Assembly: GCA_003952965.2 (NCBI GenBank)
Contig: RXIC02000130.1
Location: 1 to 64,000, forward strand
Length of the DNA stretch: 64,000 bases
Reading direction: 5' to 3'
DNA from: Morella rubra
Taxonomy: Eukaryota > Streptophyta > Magnoliopsida > Fagales > Myricaceae
The notes under the pieces were generated by a model that was given only the letters and a program-made list of their open reading frames with translations, searched no databases and was not told the DNA's origin. Below are positions 1 through 13,105 of the stretch, one piece after another. The translations under genes were made by a program, and so were the position numbers. Position 1 is the first letter of the stretch, and the number at the start of each line of letters is the position of its first letter.

Positions 1-177
1 AACCTTTTAAGCCTGGTTGACAACAGTTTGGGGAACTATTCTTACTGATAAAATGAATTAGTCTGTTTTGGCTGATCTTTTACATTCGTCCGAGGGGGAA
101 AATATACCATGGAAATATTAATTTATGTAAGGTGGGATCTGCCCCTGCAACTGATTCCTTCTCATTTTTTGCTGAAG

Positions 178-812
178 GGTATTGCTGATCGTGTCTGTCT
201 CGGTCTCATTCCAACAAGTGAGGGGAGCTGGGTCACTGCTGTGAAGGCATTAAGGTAATTTATAGTATTCCATTCAGGGTTCCTTTCAATGGCTTGTTGC
301 TTGATGTTGTTGTGTTTTGTAATTGAACTTCCAGGAATGGTTTCAAAGTTCCACATCTTGTTCCATTCAATAAGTTGTTTCTTCTTGTTGCTTTGAGTAG
401 TGGATTCAGTTGTTTATGAGCTTTGGCCAGATTCATCCTGTACTCCCTACTTTTGACTTTCTTCTATCTTTATAATGGTTATACTAATAATGCAGGAGTG
501 AGGGTGGGATGTTACATGTGCATGGAAATGTGAAGGATTCGGAAGAGGATTTATGGGCGGCGCATGTTTCGAAATCAATATTGGAAATTGCTAGATCTGA
601 AGGTAAGCTTCTCTTGGGTAATTCTTGCACCTAACACCAACTTAGTCCTGCCGAGGGTGTCAAAACTCGATCTTTTGTGATTTGCAGGTTATTGCTGGGA
701 AGTTTCAATAGAACATGTGGAGAGAGTGAAGTGGTATGCACCGCACGTCCGCCATCTTGTTGCAGACATCAGATGCAGAGAGACCAAAGATGTCACTGGA
801 ACCTTATGCTAG
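178..812 (+). CDS. TYW2/3/4: tRNA wybutosine-synthesizing protein 2/3/4, last three exons (5'-partial)
   Basis: Three exons with GT-AG borders join in one frame: 178-254, 496-602 and 688-812 (TAG 810-812). The peptide runs from GIADRVCLGLIPTSEGSW through GGMLHVHGNVKDSEEDLW to WYAPHVRHLVADIRCRE. This is the C-terminus of the TYW2 aminocarboxypropyl-transferase domain, which in plants is fused behind TYW3 and kelch-type TYW4 parts. The family makes wybutosine at position 37 of tRNA-Phe, using S-adenosylmethionine as donor of the aminocarboxypropyl group. The LHVHGNV and C-terminal ERVKWYAP motifs are the recognisable marks. Earlier exons lie left of the window. Positions 1-177 read as intron, and the acceptor at 176-177 is inferred from the reading frame. 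Identification is from remembered family sequence, with no search run. Confidence 0.85.
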
Positions 813-3500
813 TTGTTAGTGAAGAGATGAGGCTTATGCTTGTGAAACATAAATTGATGGGTAGAGAATTGCCATTGTAGCACGGTAGCAATAGCATTAG
901 CTGTAGCAGCAGAGTATTTAAAACACTCCTAATGGCAAGAGGTCCCCATTGATCTAGCAGGCAGAGGAAGCTAGCCTATTCATAAATTTGAAGATAGGGA
1001 AAACGTGACCCAAACGTCCCGTACTAATTTATTTTGTTTTATTGTTTCCGTATGTGGGACGCTTTGTAGACGGTGTTTGCATTAATGATATGGCTACCTT
1101 GAGAACGCTTGCAACCACGACCATCAGTCAGGGAACTATTGGCTATGTTTAGATGGTTTTCAAAAATTTCTCACAATTATTTTTTCAACACAAATATAAA
1201 AAACTGTTTTGAAATCTAAACTAAATATAGCCATTGGCTTTCATCCCATCAAGTCGCCTAGCTTGTTCTTGATTTTGTAAAACTAATGAAAAGGAGGAGG
1301 GCATTGTGGATTAAACTGACCAGGCTGGGAGGCATAATTTGGTCAATTTGACACGTTTCTAGATTCACAAAAGCATTGGAAACTAGGGGGATAGTTTCTC
1401 GAGAAACTTGAGACTAAAAACAAACAGCTCTTTAGTTAATTCCTTGTAAACCGTGACCTTTAAGAGCCATAGCTGAGTCTAGGCAGGAGATCAAGAATTA
1501 ATCACCCTTGACAAAAGTCAATGACGAGAACGTGAGCTCACGTGGAACCGATACTTGTAGAGTAGAGATCCAAAATTCCAAACCAATATCTTACGGATCA
1601 CGGTGTCTTACCGGAGTTCAAAATTTTCAGTAACGCATAGAACCGTGTAGCCGTCTAATTGTACGGGTTATAATGGTAGTATTAATATAACAACGGGCTA
1701 CAGTAACTGGATCTCTCTAGCTTTTTTTTTCCATGTTGTTTGTTTGTTAAAATTTTAGAAAATATTTTCAAAATTTTAGAATTTTTTAAATATTACGTTC
1801 GCTTAAAACGTGGTTTTGTTTTGAAAAAAAAAAAATATTTGATCGAGAAGAAAAATCCTTTTATAAAATTTTTACCTCTTGAAAAAAATAAATTTGTTTT
1901 TTGCCGGAAAAAGTAACTTAAAAATTTTGAAAGATAACGCTAATCTCTGAATAAAACGCCACCATTGTCGGTGAGTAGACGCCTCCCTCGAAAATAGTGA
2001 ACCGTAACAAGTTGAAAGAGTCCGACAATGCTCATTAAAGAACTTTAAAACAGAGATAGTATAGATGTCAATACTTTGTAATTCTATCGATATTTTAGCC
2101 TTTTCTTTTGTTCGATTTCTAAGAAGCAGAATCAGATACATTATCTACATCCTCTTATACTCTTTTACCCAAAGGATGGTCAATGTATATATATGAGGCT
2201 TGCCCTATCACACTCTCGTGGATCTGCAAGTAGGAGGATCATTATATCCATAATTAATGGTTCTTGAGAACTCTTTAAACAATGAGCTATTATCACCTGT
2301 CAAAAAGAATTGTGACCATTTCCAAGCACATATACAAGATCTATACACCATAAAATAATACATTTTTTTTTTATAAGTAGTAGGGTAAAAGGGGACGATA
2401 AAACGTGATTATAGGAATTCTCTATCAACTGTAGTATGTTTTGATTGAGTCATAACTATTAAATCAGGAGTTTAAATCATCATTATAGTTTCACAAAAGT
2501 GCAATTAATCTTGACACGAGAGATTCATCCAAGGACCTCCAACTCCCTAACTTAACTTTGAGCGAACGCGACCAGTCGAGACACTAATTTCGTGGTGCCA
2601 TAAAATGATACATAGAACAACATTTTTTTTTTGTTCATGTCAGACTCATCGTGGGCACAAGAGTCCTGACATAGGGCCCTTTGGCTCATTTTTCACGAGT
2701 CACAGAGATGGGGCTCCTCTTTGTCATCGTTTTTTGTTTCTTAACCCCCCATCTTCAACTTGTTCAAGCTTGAATGACATGTGTAATAATACTGTACTGA
2801 CTAATAATTCAAGGTTTTTAGAGGCTACCCAACAACCTCAAATTTTAATAACTTTTTATATAAATTTTAATACTTTTTTTAAAACTCTAATAATTTTTTA
2901 CCAATCACAATAAAAATTTATATTATCTCCAACAATAAAAATTTAAACCGTAATTTCTTTTTTTGACATCTAAACATAGATTGAATAGCTTTCGGTGATC
3001 AAGAAAAACAAGTTTAGAATAACATGTATCTTACGATAAAATTCACATTCGATTTATTTCTTTTTAAATTAGAACGTATAATTAGAGCAGAAAATAACGT
3101 GAAATTAGAGTATCTAATCCGCACCGTTGCCTCACATAAATTCAAGTTTTTTCTTCAGAAATCTTCCTAAAAAGGTTTGAAAACGTCAGTACTTGGGAGT
3201 TTTTTTTTTTTTTTTAATCATCAGTACTTGGGAGTTTGCTTATTTCAGTACATTCGTCAAGAACAGTCAGATGTCCTGATCCAGCAGGTAAGACCCTTGG
3301 ATCAACGGGAGGTGGGCCCTTACTGAATCTCTTACCTTACAACAGCACACAAATAAGTTCCTTGAATCATAACTGTTGTCAGTATTTTCCGCATGCTCCA
3401 GGACAAGTTTGTCCAACTTTCAACACGAGATAAGGTTAAAAAATGAGCCTGTACAGCGGTAATCGCTGCAGATCCTAAGAGTGTTGAGGAAAAAGCATCA
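813..3500. other. Intergenic region between TYW2/3/4 and the peroxidase
   Basis: About 2.7 kb of AT-rich DNA with the 3' UTR of the upstream gene at its left end. It holds one small MITE (1141-1232) and a short direct repeat of TCAGTACTTGGGAGTTT near 3187 and 3220. The few open frames (for example 2605-2913) are low-complexity and have no recognisable motif, so no gene is called. Confidence 0.6.
1141..1232. mobile_element. Small MITE with GGCTATGTTTAG-type ends
   Basis: The left end GGCTATGTTTAGAT and the right end ...CTAAATATAGCC form an imperfect terminal inverted repeat. ATT lies directly outside both ends (1138-1140 and 1233-1235), which fits a 3-bp target duplication as made by PIF/Harbinger-type elements. 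It is 92 bp and non-coding. Elements with a similar terminus occur near 46025-46218 and 63400-63730. Confidence 0.6.
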
Positions 3501-3502
3501 CA

Positions 3503-3510
3503 TTTATAAA
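3503..3510 (+). promoter_or_regulatory. TATA-like box of the peroxidase gene
   Basis: TTTATAAA lies about 115 bp before the peroxidase start codon, a normal spacing for a plant core promoter with an 80-90 base leader. It is placed by sequence only, and no transcript start was seen. Confidence 0.45.
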
Positions 3511-3624
3511 CCCAGTTAGAATGGCGCTAATGTCCTACTTCACCATGGCAAGTTTATCCATGTGGGGCTTATTTAAGAAGCACCTAAGAGAACCAAAGCA
3601 GAGCCAGATACTGAGAATAGAGAG

Positions 3625-5158
<1,534 letters not shown>

Positions 5159-6900
5159 AAAAAGGGTCAACTAAAAGTTAAGCTCTTCTTTCCTCGCAGT
5201 ACGATGGGGGAAGATTACTAGAAATTGCAGAACAATATTGGGCTTTTCTAGATGCGTTTGTTGTTCAATCGGCAGTGGTTTGTGCTAGAGCTAGAGAGTG
5301 GTTAGTACACTTTCCGTGTAGAGCACAGACACTGCTTTCAGTTTCCGTGTAGGTTTCTCGTTTCTTCTTATGTGAGGTTGATGTTATGATGGGGCATCAT
5401 GGATGTTGGATGTATGTACATGTATAGATGGTGGTGATGGTGTCTGAAGCATGGGTTGCAATGATGATGGTTATGGATGATTCATGCATATGCGACTCTC
5501 TGGCAATGTCACGACGATGGCTGCCATATCTGGATTAGAATCCAATGCAAAGGGCAGGGTGCCAGGGCCGTGTACTCGAGCAGCAACCAAAAACGGGGCC
5601 ACAAGTGTCGGCTAGAATCAGCAAAGTGATAGTAAATGTCAAAAGTGTTTTCAAAATAATTATTATTATATGTTATATTTTGAGATTGAGAGTTTATTAA
5701 AGTGTCCCACATGGAACTCTTACTTTCTAGTATTACATTTATTATTGGAGAACTTTAGCATGTATTTGATATAGTGTAAGACATGGAGTCTATGGTGCAC
5801 CACATGCACACGCGCGTGGCGTGGGCTATAGGGCACTTTTGTGGCGTTTATGAGGCGCACTTGGCATGAAGCATCGGAGCGAGGATCTGAGCAGTGTATT
5901 TTTAGTCTTTTGATCAGACGGTTAGATCTCATTTATTTCAGCTTTGATTAAAATCCAACGATAGATTTTATTTATAGTTTAAATCCGTATGGTTAGTTAT
6001 CTAATCATGGATATTAAAACACGTTTAAAATGTGGACACGATTTATTTTTAAACTGCTATAATCACGTTATTTGGATTTAAACTGAATAATCACGTCGTT
6101 TGGTAAGTAACTGCCTCCATTTTAAATGTAAACTGTTTTGAAACTATCAAGAAGTTGAATGTACATTTTTCGTGAGTTGTGCTATGCATTTTGTACGAGT
6201 GGATCCCTAAAATTCAGGCTCTAATTGTATCCTAAACGAATTTGACTTATCCTGTACACAAACTGATGGGGACAAATATCATTTAAGGAAAGTAACGCTG
6301 TTGTACCTTTGGAACAATTTTCTTTTCCGTATCTTTCCTTCTCTCTATATTTTTTTTACAGTAAACAGAGAAGAGGAATAATAGTACATTTTAAAGGTCT
6401 ACTAGAAGGACAAAGAAAAAAGAAAGAGGATTAGGATAAGATTCCTTTATGATCAAGCATATTGCTCGATCAGGACACGTGTCCTAGTGTAGGACATGGT
6501 AGACACGAGTCTGCACCCACTTGCATCCTTCTCGCCCATGAACAAGACACGAGCCATATCCCAACAATCTATATTTCGGAAGGTGGGGGTGTTGATTGAT
6601 AAATGCAGTCTCGGACAAAGAGATGAAGTGTGGAACAGGGGGCATGGGTCTCTTTCACTGCCCGCCACACACATTTCGATTCATTGACTGGGGTTGCGAA
6701 AACATAAATGATTTGTGCTCGCAAAAGCATGGCCTTCATGATTTGGCTTGGATGGTCCGTTTTTCTGTTAATTAGAAAGAGTTGTGCTCGCATAAACATG
6801 GCCTACAGAACTCTACCGACTGCTACTTCGTTACTATTCGTTTACATCATTGCTTTTCACTGCCATAGCGGATAAAAACTAGATAAACCCAATTTCAAGC
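5159..6900. other. Intergenic region downstream of the peroxidase
   Basis: The 3' UTR of the peroxidase comes first, then AT-rich DNA without a recognisable gene. Around 5930-6110 short related stretches (ATCACGTTATTTGG and ATCACGTCGTTTGG) repeat in an unidentified element. Open frames at 6453-6799 overlap on both strands and look like chance. Confidence 0.5.
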
Positions 6901-6910
6901 GAGAACTTGC

Positions 6911-7311
6911 AGAGTGGCTGGGGGGACTCCCATTAATGGTGAAGCCAGGGCAGCTCGGTTGGCTTGCCAATTGGCTGATGTTTTTGCTGATTATGACATT
7001 ATTATTGAGGGAGATTGTCTAAACTTGGTTAATCAAGTGCTGGATGATACGGCTGCTTTGGATTGAGCAATTTCTGGTGAAGTTACCACCATTCGGAGAT
7101 TGCTGCAGGATCATGTCAAGTGGAGCTTCGTTTGGACCCCTCGTGAAGCCAATATGGCTGCCCATAATGAAGTGGTGTTGCTCTAACTCTGTCAGAGGGG
7201 AGTTTTATCAGTCGGAGTTACCGGTTGATGTTGTTAATTGTGACCATGAGGCTCTAGCGAGTCTACCTCCCTGATGTATTCCATGATGCTTTCTTTAAAA
7301 AAAAAAAAAAA
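6911..7311 (+). mobile_element. LINE 3' end with RNase H remnant and poly(A)
   Basis: One frame reads a plant non-LTR RNase H domain: NGEARAARLACQLADVF, then IIIEGDCLNLVNQVLDD, then WSFVWTPREANMAAHN. The EGD and REAN motifs are typical of the RNase H region at the end of plant L1-type ORF2. An in-frame TGA stands where a tryptophan codon would be (about 7064). The copy ends in a 15-base poly(A) at 7297-7311, so it is a 5'-truncated, dead LINE inserted in the plus direction. Confidence 0.75.
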
Positions 7312-8248
7312 GAAGCTTGAGCCCTCTGGCTGCACAGAGCTAAATTGAATGAATGCCAGGGAGATACTAACGTCGACTGGATTTCATACTCGAACACATA
7401 AATGACACATAACCAAGCCCAGAATTCTGCGACAATAAAAATTCAACTTGGTATTCTGCACCATGAAGTTCATTGTCTATAGTCTTTGATTGCGTTAGAA
7501 ATCATTGTACAAAATATACAATAAAACCATTTATGAGTCTATGCAAACTGCAAAGAGACTGCTAAACAAAACTACCTGTACCCAAAAAAGTGTCGAAAGA
7601 TCACGTAATGCTCCAGGTCTCAAGAGCAATGTGACAGGACACTGTAGATGGCACTATCAAAACTGAGTCTGTTGTCTAGCAGGGGCGTTTCCTTCGAGAG
7701 CCACCGAGACCACCAGAATCTAACACCAACTTTCAGAGCAAAAAACGACAAACCAAACAAATGAGCAGTTTTTATGTATATCACAGCCACAGAAGGCTCT
7801 GCCGGAATGAAGGTGGGGAGCGGGAGGAGCTAGAGCTGGAGTGTAAGAGGAGGCGCGGGCGTAAGGCGTCTAGAGAGAGTAGAACGGTCTTTTTTTAGAA
7901 AGCAATTGAATGACGGATACAGATGCACTATCGAAGTCCTTTTTTCCCTTGAAGCCCCTCACTTGTCCGCAAAAATATTTGAAACACCATCTGATTTCCT
8001 AACAAAAAGGAGATGTTTCATTTTGACACTTCGGCAAATGCCATGATTAATCTGCTACAAGCCTCCAACTTTTGCTTCACTATGAACCGATGAACGCAAA
8101 AGTCGGTTCAATAAAAACTTGTTACATACCAGGTAAAAGGAAGAAGCCCACGTGCATTTCATTGCAGCATTCTCCTTTATTGTAATCCCTCATTATGGAA
8201 ATTTACATGGAACGCATATGTAGTAGATGATTCCATTCTTGCATCTTG
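7312..8248 (-). other. 3' UTR and spacer below the 711-aa gene
   Basis: No coding signal is seen. On the minus strand an AATAAA lies at 8176-8181, about 70 bases past the stop of the neighbouring gene. It could be its polyadenylation signal, although further A-rich sites occur near 8110. The rest is unassigned. Confidence 0.4.
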
Positions 8249-11200
8249 TTAGTGTTCTTTTGTATCCGTACTGCTTGAACTGCTGTCAGAGTCCGAATCA
8301 TCTTCCTGCAAGGCCACATTATTCTCCATTGTGTCTACTACTGTTTTGGGTGTGAAAGGACAGCTGGAGGGGTGGCTGTAGTAAGGCTGTTGAAGGATGG
8401 AGGTGAAACTTGCAGTAGATGGAAAAGACTGGAAACCATATGCAGGTGGGTAAGGACCAGGTCGAGGAGGAAATGTGTTCGGGGGAGGCCAATATACCAT
8501 AGGTAGGAAAGCATTCGCTGGCTGCTGTTGGAAAACATGGTATGGGGCTTGATTACGATAGGAGACATTAGTAGCAGTGATGGGAAGCACTGGGTTTGAG
8601 GTTGGTCGGGGATCTACTGAAGTGTGAGATGGCATGGACTGTAATGCTTCCATTGTGCGAGTGTGAGCAGAAGTGTAACCCATTAACCCAAATTGAGTGG
8701 GTGGTGCAGTGTTTGATGGTGAAGACTTTTGCCCTGTTGAGTTTTGCAAATTATTGGGCTTACTATTTGAGCTGGTTTGTTTTCTCCTCCTAGATTTGAT
8801 TGAAATCTTCTTCCCAGTTAACTGCTGAGAACCACGGCTAGCCTGCTGAAAGAAAAGGATGTAGCAAACTGAGAAACTATCTTCAAGCAAAAAACTCAAC
8901 AGTTCATTTTTGAACATATGATAACTGCATAGAGGGATTGATCTTGCATTAGGAATCTTCGCCAAAATAAAAATGATAACAAGACTTGTATAAGCACTGA
9001 TAGATTTCTGTTTTTGATAATTCTGAACACATGCTCTTTCCTACAATCAAGGCTGAAAAATATAGAAAGAATGGGTATAATGTTTCTCCTGCAATCTCTC
9101 AGCACTGCAAGTACAGGAGGTGCCTGAACCCAATTCTTTCTTCTGCAATCTACCAATGGGTATCCAATTTCAGTTGTGCGATTCACGTTGATAATTAAGC
9201 TTTTTGTATTCACTACTAAATTTTGAAACAGTTCACTGACAACTGAGGAATACTAGTAACATATGTGAGTTTGGGGTTGTGATCTTACAGTATCGCAAGT
9301 CACCAGTTGTGGAAGAAATAATTCCTCTCCTTCAGCGTCTTCGTCTGTCCTGCAATATAAAGAATGTGTAGCAAGTGAAATTTCTCTTGATGATTGGGCA
9401 GTTTAGAGCCGGCAGAATTGATTGAAGACCACGACAAACAGCCATGAGGGGTTAAATTTTAAACCTATTGACCAGATATAACGGACCAGTCACATTGCTC
9501 TTCATTATGGACTAATCACGATCAGACGTGACGAGAATATGGTATAGTATGGGATGTCGTTGCTAAAACTTGAAAGCACTTAGAGTGAAGGGATTATCTC
9601 AGATATCATACTCAGGTCTATCCTGCTATCCTATTCAATAAATACCGTATGCAGCCATGCATACCTGTAATATTTCTGGAGCAAGTCCAAGTTCCGGTAT
9701 TTTGTTTCCCTTCGAACCTGGTCATTAGGAAAACCAGCCATGAACAGAAGTGTGATGCCCAAGGCCTTGAAGAAGAAGCTCCCAGTGCGAACACGAACTA
9801 GCATTGCTATTTGACACATCAATGGCCCAAAAGACTTCAGCTTGTTTCTTCCCATCCGCTGCCTGACATATCTGGAACAATCTAACAGGATTTCTTTTAG
9901 ATTAGACTGCCAAGGGATACAATACAGGTATTTTCGAAACATAAAGAAGTGAAACTGCACTGTCTCGATTACCAATGCTAGCAAGGTTAAGCAGGTAAGA
10001 ATAAAACCCTCCTAACAGAACATTCTCTGTGTTGTTTGACTAAATATCTAATCTTAAGATAGAAAAGAGGGAAAACAAAAAGAAAACATTTCTCTGTGAG
10101 TGCAATTTCTTTCAGGAAATGAAACATGAAAAAATGACGGAGAACAGAGGTGAATGTGAATCATCTGGTGATTATGCAAATCATTTAGTGGAAATGTTTG
10201 CCAGAAATCAATCCGTTGAAAGTTTAGAACAGTACTTACTCATTTTGGGGAAGATTTCTTGTTCTTCCACCATACTTGATACACAGAAATAAGCATGATG
10301 GGCAACTAGCATCAGATGGTCGCATAGCCTTCTCTTCCTCAAGTATTTGACCAGGACATAGTGTTGGATTCTGTCTATTGCAATAAAAGACCTTCCTCCG
10401 GACACCAGGATTCTCATATAAAACATGCTCCTGATAATAGATAATTCATTGTCTTTGTTGATTGGCAAAGGATTAACAAGGAAAGATCAACTTTAAGAAA
10501 CCTACAAGTTATCCAAACAGTGGTATCCTCTGACAGTTGAAACATGCATTTGAGACAGCCGTTTAGGCAAGGTGGTACTGCAATATGGGGAAAATCACCC
10601 CAATGCCATATTAAAGTGGCAATTGAGATTTTGTTTGCTGCATGCTTTGTTGTGGCCTTTAAAATCTACCAAAAGAGCAGGATTCGCTTGGATGCAATCA
10701 AAGTCATGAATGGCACCAATCCATATCCTATAACTCCTTTTCTGTTTTTCGTTTGGGGGCTGGGGTTAAGTATGAAATCCTATAATTATATACCTGGACT
10801 AGGCAGAGACATGGTCAACATAAATCCCTTCATATCATGATGTCAGTCAGTCAAGCAGAAAGTGAGGTGTAAAGCACAAAATATGCATCCTAGAATCAAG
10901 CTACACTTGATATACCATGTGGCAGACGCCTCTCATACTACCTAATACAGTTTTGAATGCGATATTGCCTGCTCAAGATGCCATGCTCTTTCTACCAACT
11001 AGTTAAAGAAGGAAAGCTCACTAGTTCATTGCAATGACTAGAATTAAGTGTGTACATATCCGGAGATAATGAATCCCGGATGTTTAACAAAATGGTAAGG
11101 AAGGAAATGCATACTTCACATCAATTAAATAATAGCCCACTGGTAAAAAGAGCAGCAAAATTGAGACTCAAAACACTGATACAGTTTGCAAAATAGGACT

Positions 11201-13105
11201 GCTTACCCCAGGATCATTTGGAGATACGTAGGGCTCTCCCTTCCTCAAAATGCTAAAATGATTGAAATCTAACTCGTACATGTCTTCACATCCATGCCTT
11301 ATACCAAGAGATGCAAAAACTATAATCTTCCTTATGGTGTGAGACTGAGCATTTCTTTGTAACAGAATATCTGACTCAATTATTTTCTTCACTTCTTTTG
11401 GACAGAAAGCCACCTTTGGAGGTTTTTTATGCAATGATAATCTTCCAGGTACTGTACCACAAACCTCTTTATCAAAACTAAGGAACTCAGATTGTGCTTT
11501 ATGTCCTCCAATGTTTTGGGCCTCTTTTGTGTCAAGTTTTTCGAGTTCTCTATTATTGTAATCTGGCTGTGTATCAGGTGGCCTATCACTTTCGTTTTGA
11601 TACGTGGTTTCTTGGCTCAATATTGATAATCTTGGGGATGTACTTTCTAAGCATGGCATACGTGATTCCTCATCAGGACCTTCATGAGGATATTCTTTCA
11701 GTTCATTAGCAGTTGTTGCAGTCTCATCAACGTCGCCAACTCTATGGTCACCATTGATATTTTCCTCTTCTTGGTAATCATCTGCATCGTCACTATCATC
11801 TGTATCATCAAAATCTACAGTTGAATCACCGTCTTTAAGTTTTTCGTAATGCAAAAAGGGGGATTCATCCATGCTCATCCAACTGACCAATCGCTCTTCT
11901 GTTCTTGCATCTTTGGGAGGAAGACACCGAGGGTAATGCACCTTCTGTGATGCTGCTCCACTTTTGCAAATATTCCCAATCTGATCACCTGCATCACCAG
12001 TGGTTTTTATTTTTTGCCTTTTTAACTGCTTGAGGCTTCTTTCAATTGCAATGGGACAACTGCCCTGAAATTTGAGGTAAGTCAGAAATTTGATAATCTG
12101 GTCAAGAGAAATCTAAATAATTTGCATGTTACCTGTTAACTTTAATTGAAAATCAACCATACAAAAGGTCAGCGAATTACGTTTTCCATTACAAAAGCAT
12201 CTCCTACCAAGTTCATTGTGGTTATCCATAAGTGTCGTTGGTGATATCCAACTCCAACACCCCCACACTTCCAAACAAACCAAAACAATTAAAAACGAAA
12301 AGAAAATTAACGAAAAAAGGTTGATCGTCAAAGGCCCTGGCCATACATCAAGTGAAGAGTCACCGAGTGCAAAGGTGGAAATTATTTCTTTAATACATTA
12401 TCTTACGTGCTTTTTTCTACTCTATTTTCTTTTTTATAGTTTAATAGTTTGTAGACAAAATTCTGTCTCTGCTTTATGATCGGTAGCTTCTGTGTTTTCG
12501 AGATGAAAATGAAACCTTCATCTCAATGCAAAATGTTGTTGAACAATCTAGTGAACACATGCTTTTTAGAGATTTCAGGAACATCACAAACAACCAGATC
12601 CTTATCTACCTGTAAATGAGACATATATGTACTCAGTCCCATTAGACGTACGAATAAGTTCTTCCGAGTAAACGAAGCCTCCAGATGAACATTTAAAAGT
12701 TCAAATTAAACCAGAGAAGAAGAAACGAAGAGGAAAGAAGAGATCACATCCAATGTTTCATGTAATTGTTGCTGGTCTAATAGTCAGAATAAGAAGAAAA
12801 TGAAGCATCTCAGGCTCAACAGGCTCAACAAATACAAACCAAAAAACTCAACAAAAACGCAAACATAAACTAGGCGATCGTACCGGTCCGTCTGTAGGAA
12901 GAGATTCCTTATTTCTTTCCTGTATTTGAGCTTCGAGTATCGATATTCTCTCCAAAAGCTCCGCATTTTTCCGTCTTTCCCTTTGTAAGTCAGCAGTAAG
13001 CTCAGCGATGACAGTACTGACGCCCTCCCGATTCACTTCTTGCTCTATATCACACAATGCTGAAGCATTGACCAAGCCAGCAGCACAGGATTGAAGCTCC
13101 ACCAT
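8249..13105 (-). CDS. 711-aa protein of unknown function with a tyrosine-recombinase-like core
   Basis: Six exons fit one frame with GT-AG borders: 12884-13105, 11207-12064, 10240-10430, 9665-9871, 9289-9349 and 8249-8845. Residues 20-65 form a charged coiled coil (ERRKNAELLERISILEAQIQ). Residues 150-200 are acidic (DFDDTDDSDDADDY). The conserved-looking core spans about 290-495. After it come a basic cluster (KSRRRK, residues 530-535, a likely nuclear signal), a Pro/Gln-rich stretch and an acidic Ser-rich tail. The core has the order of a phage-integrase/tyrosine-recombinase domain: GIRHGCEDMYELDF (box I, Arg330), NPTLCPGQIL, then FFFKALGITLLFMAG followed by LLQKYYR at the place of the nucleophile Tyr. 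The usual HxxR is absent, so catalysis is unlikely. The exon structure and long open frames argue for a working host gene. The family looks familiar as an uncharacterised plant protein, but no name is recalled. The exon model is firm and the fold is inference. Confidence 0.8.

Noticed and set aside
2605-2913. 102-codon plus-strand frame
   Set aside because: Low-complexity T-rich translation in AT-rich intergenic DNA, with no motif.
11494-11709. Hydrophobic 71-codon plus-strand frame
   Set aside because: It is antisense to exon 2 of the 711-aa gene, whose frame and splice sites are well supported.
12540-12610. Possible extra exon in the first intron of the 711-aa gene (VDKDLVVCDVPEIS on minus)
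   Set aside because: It has a plausible acceptor but no matching donor in phase, and exons 1 and 2 already join in frame.
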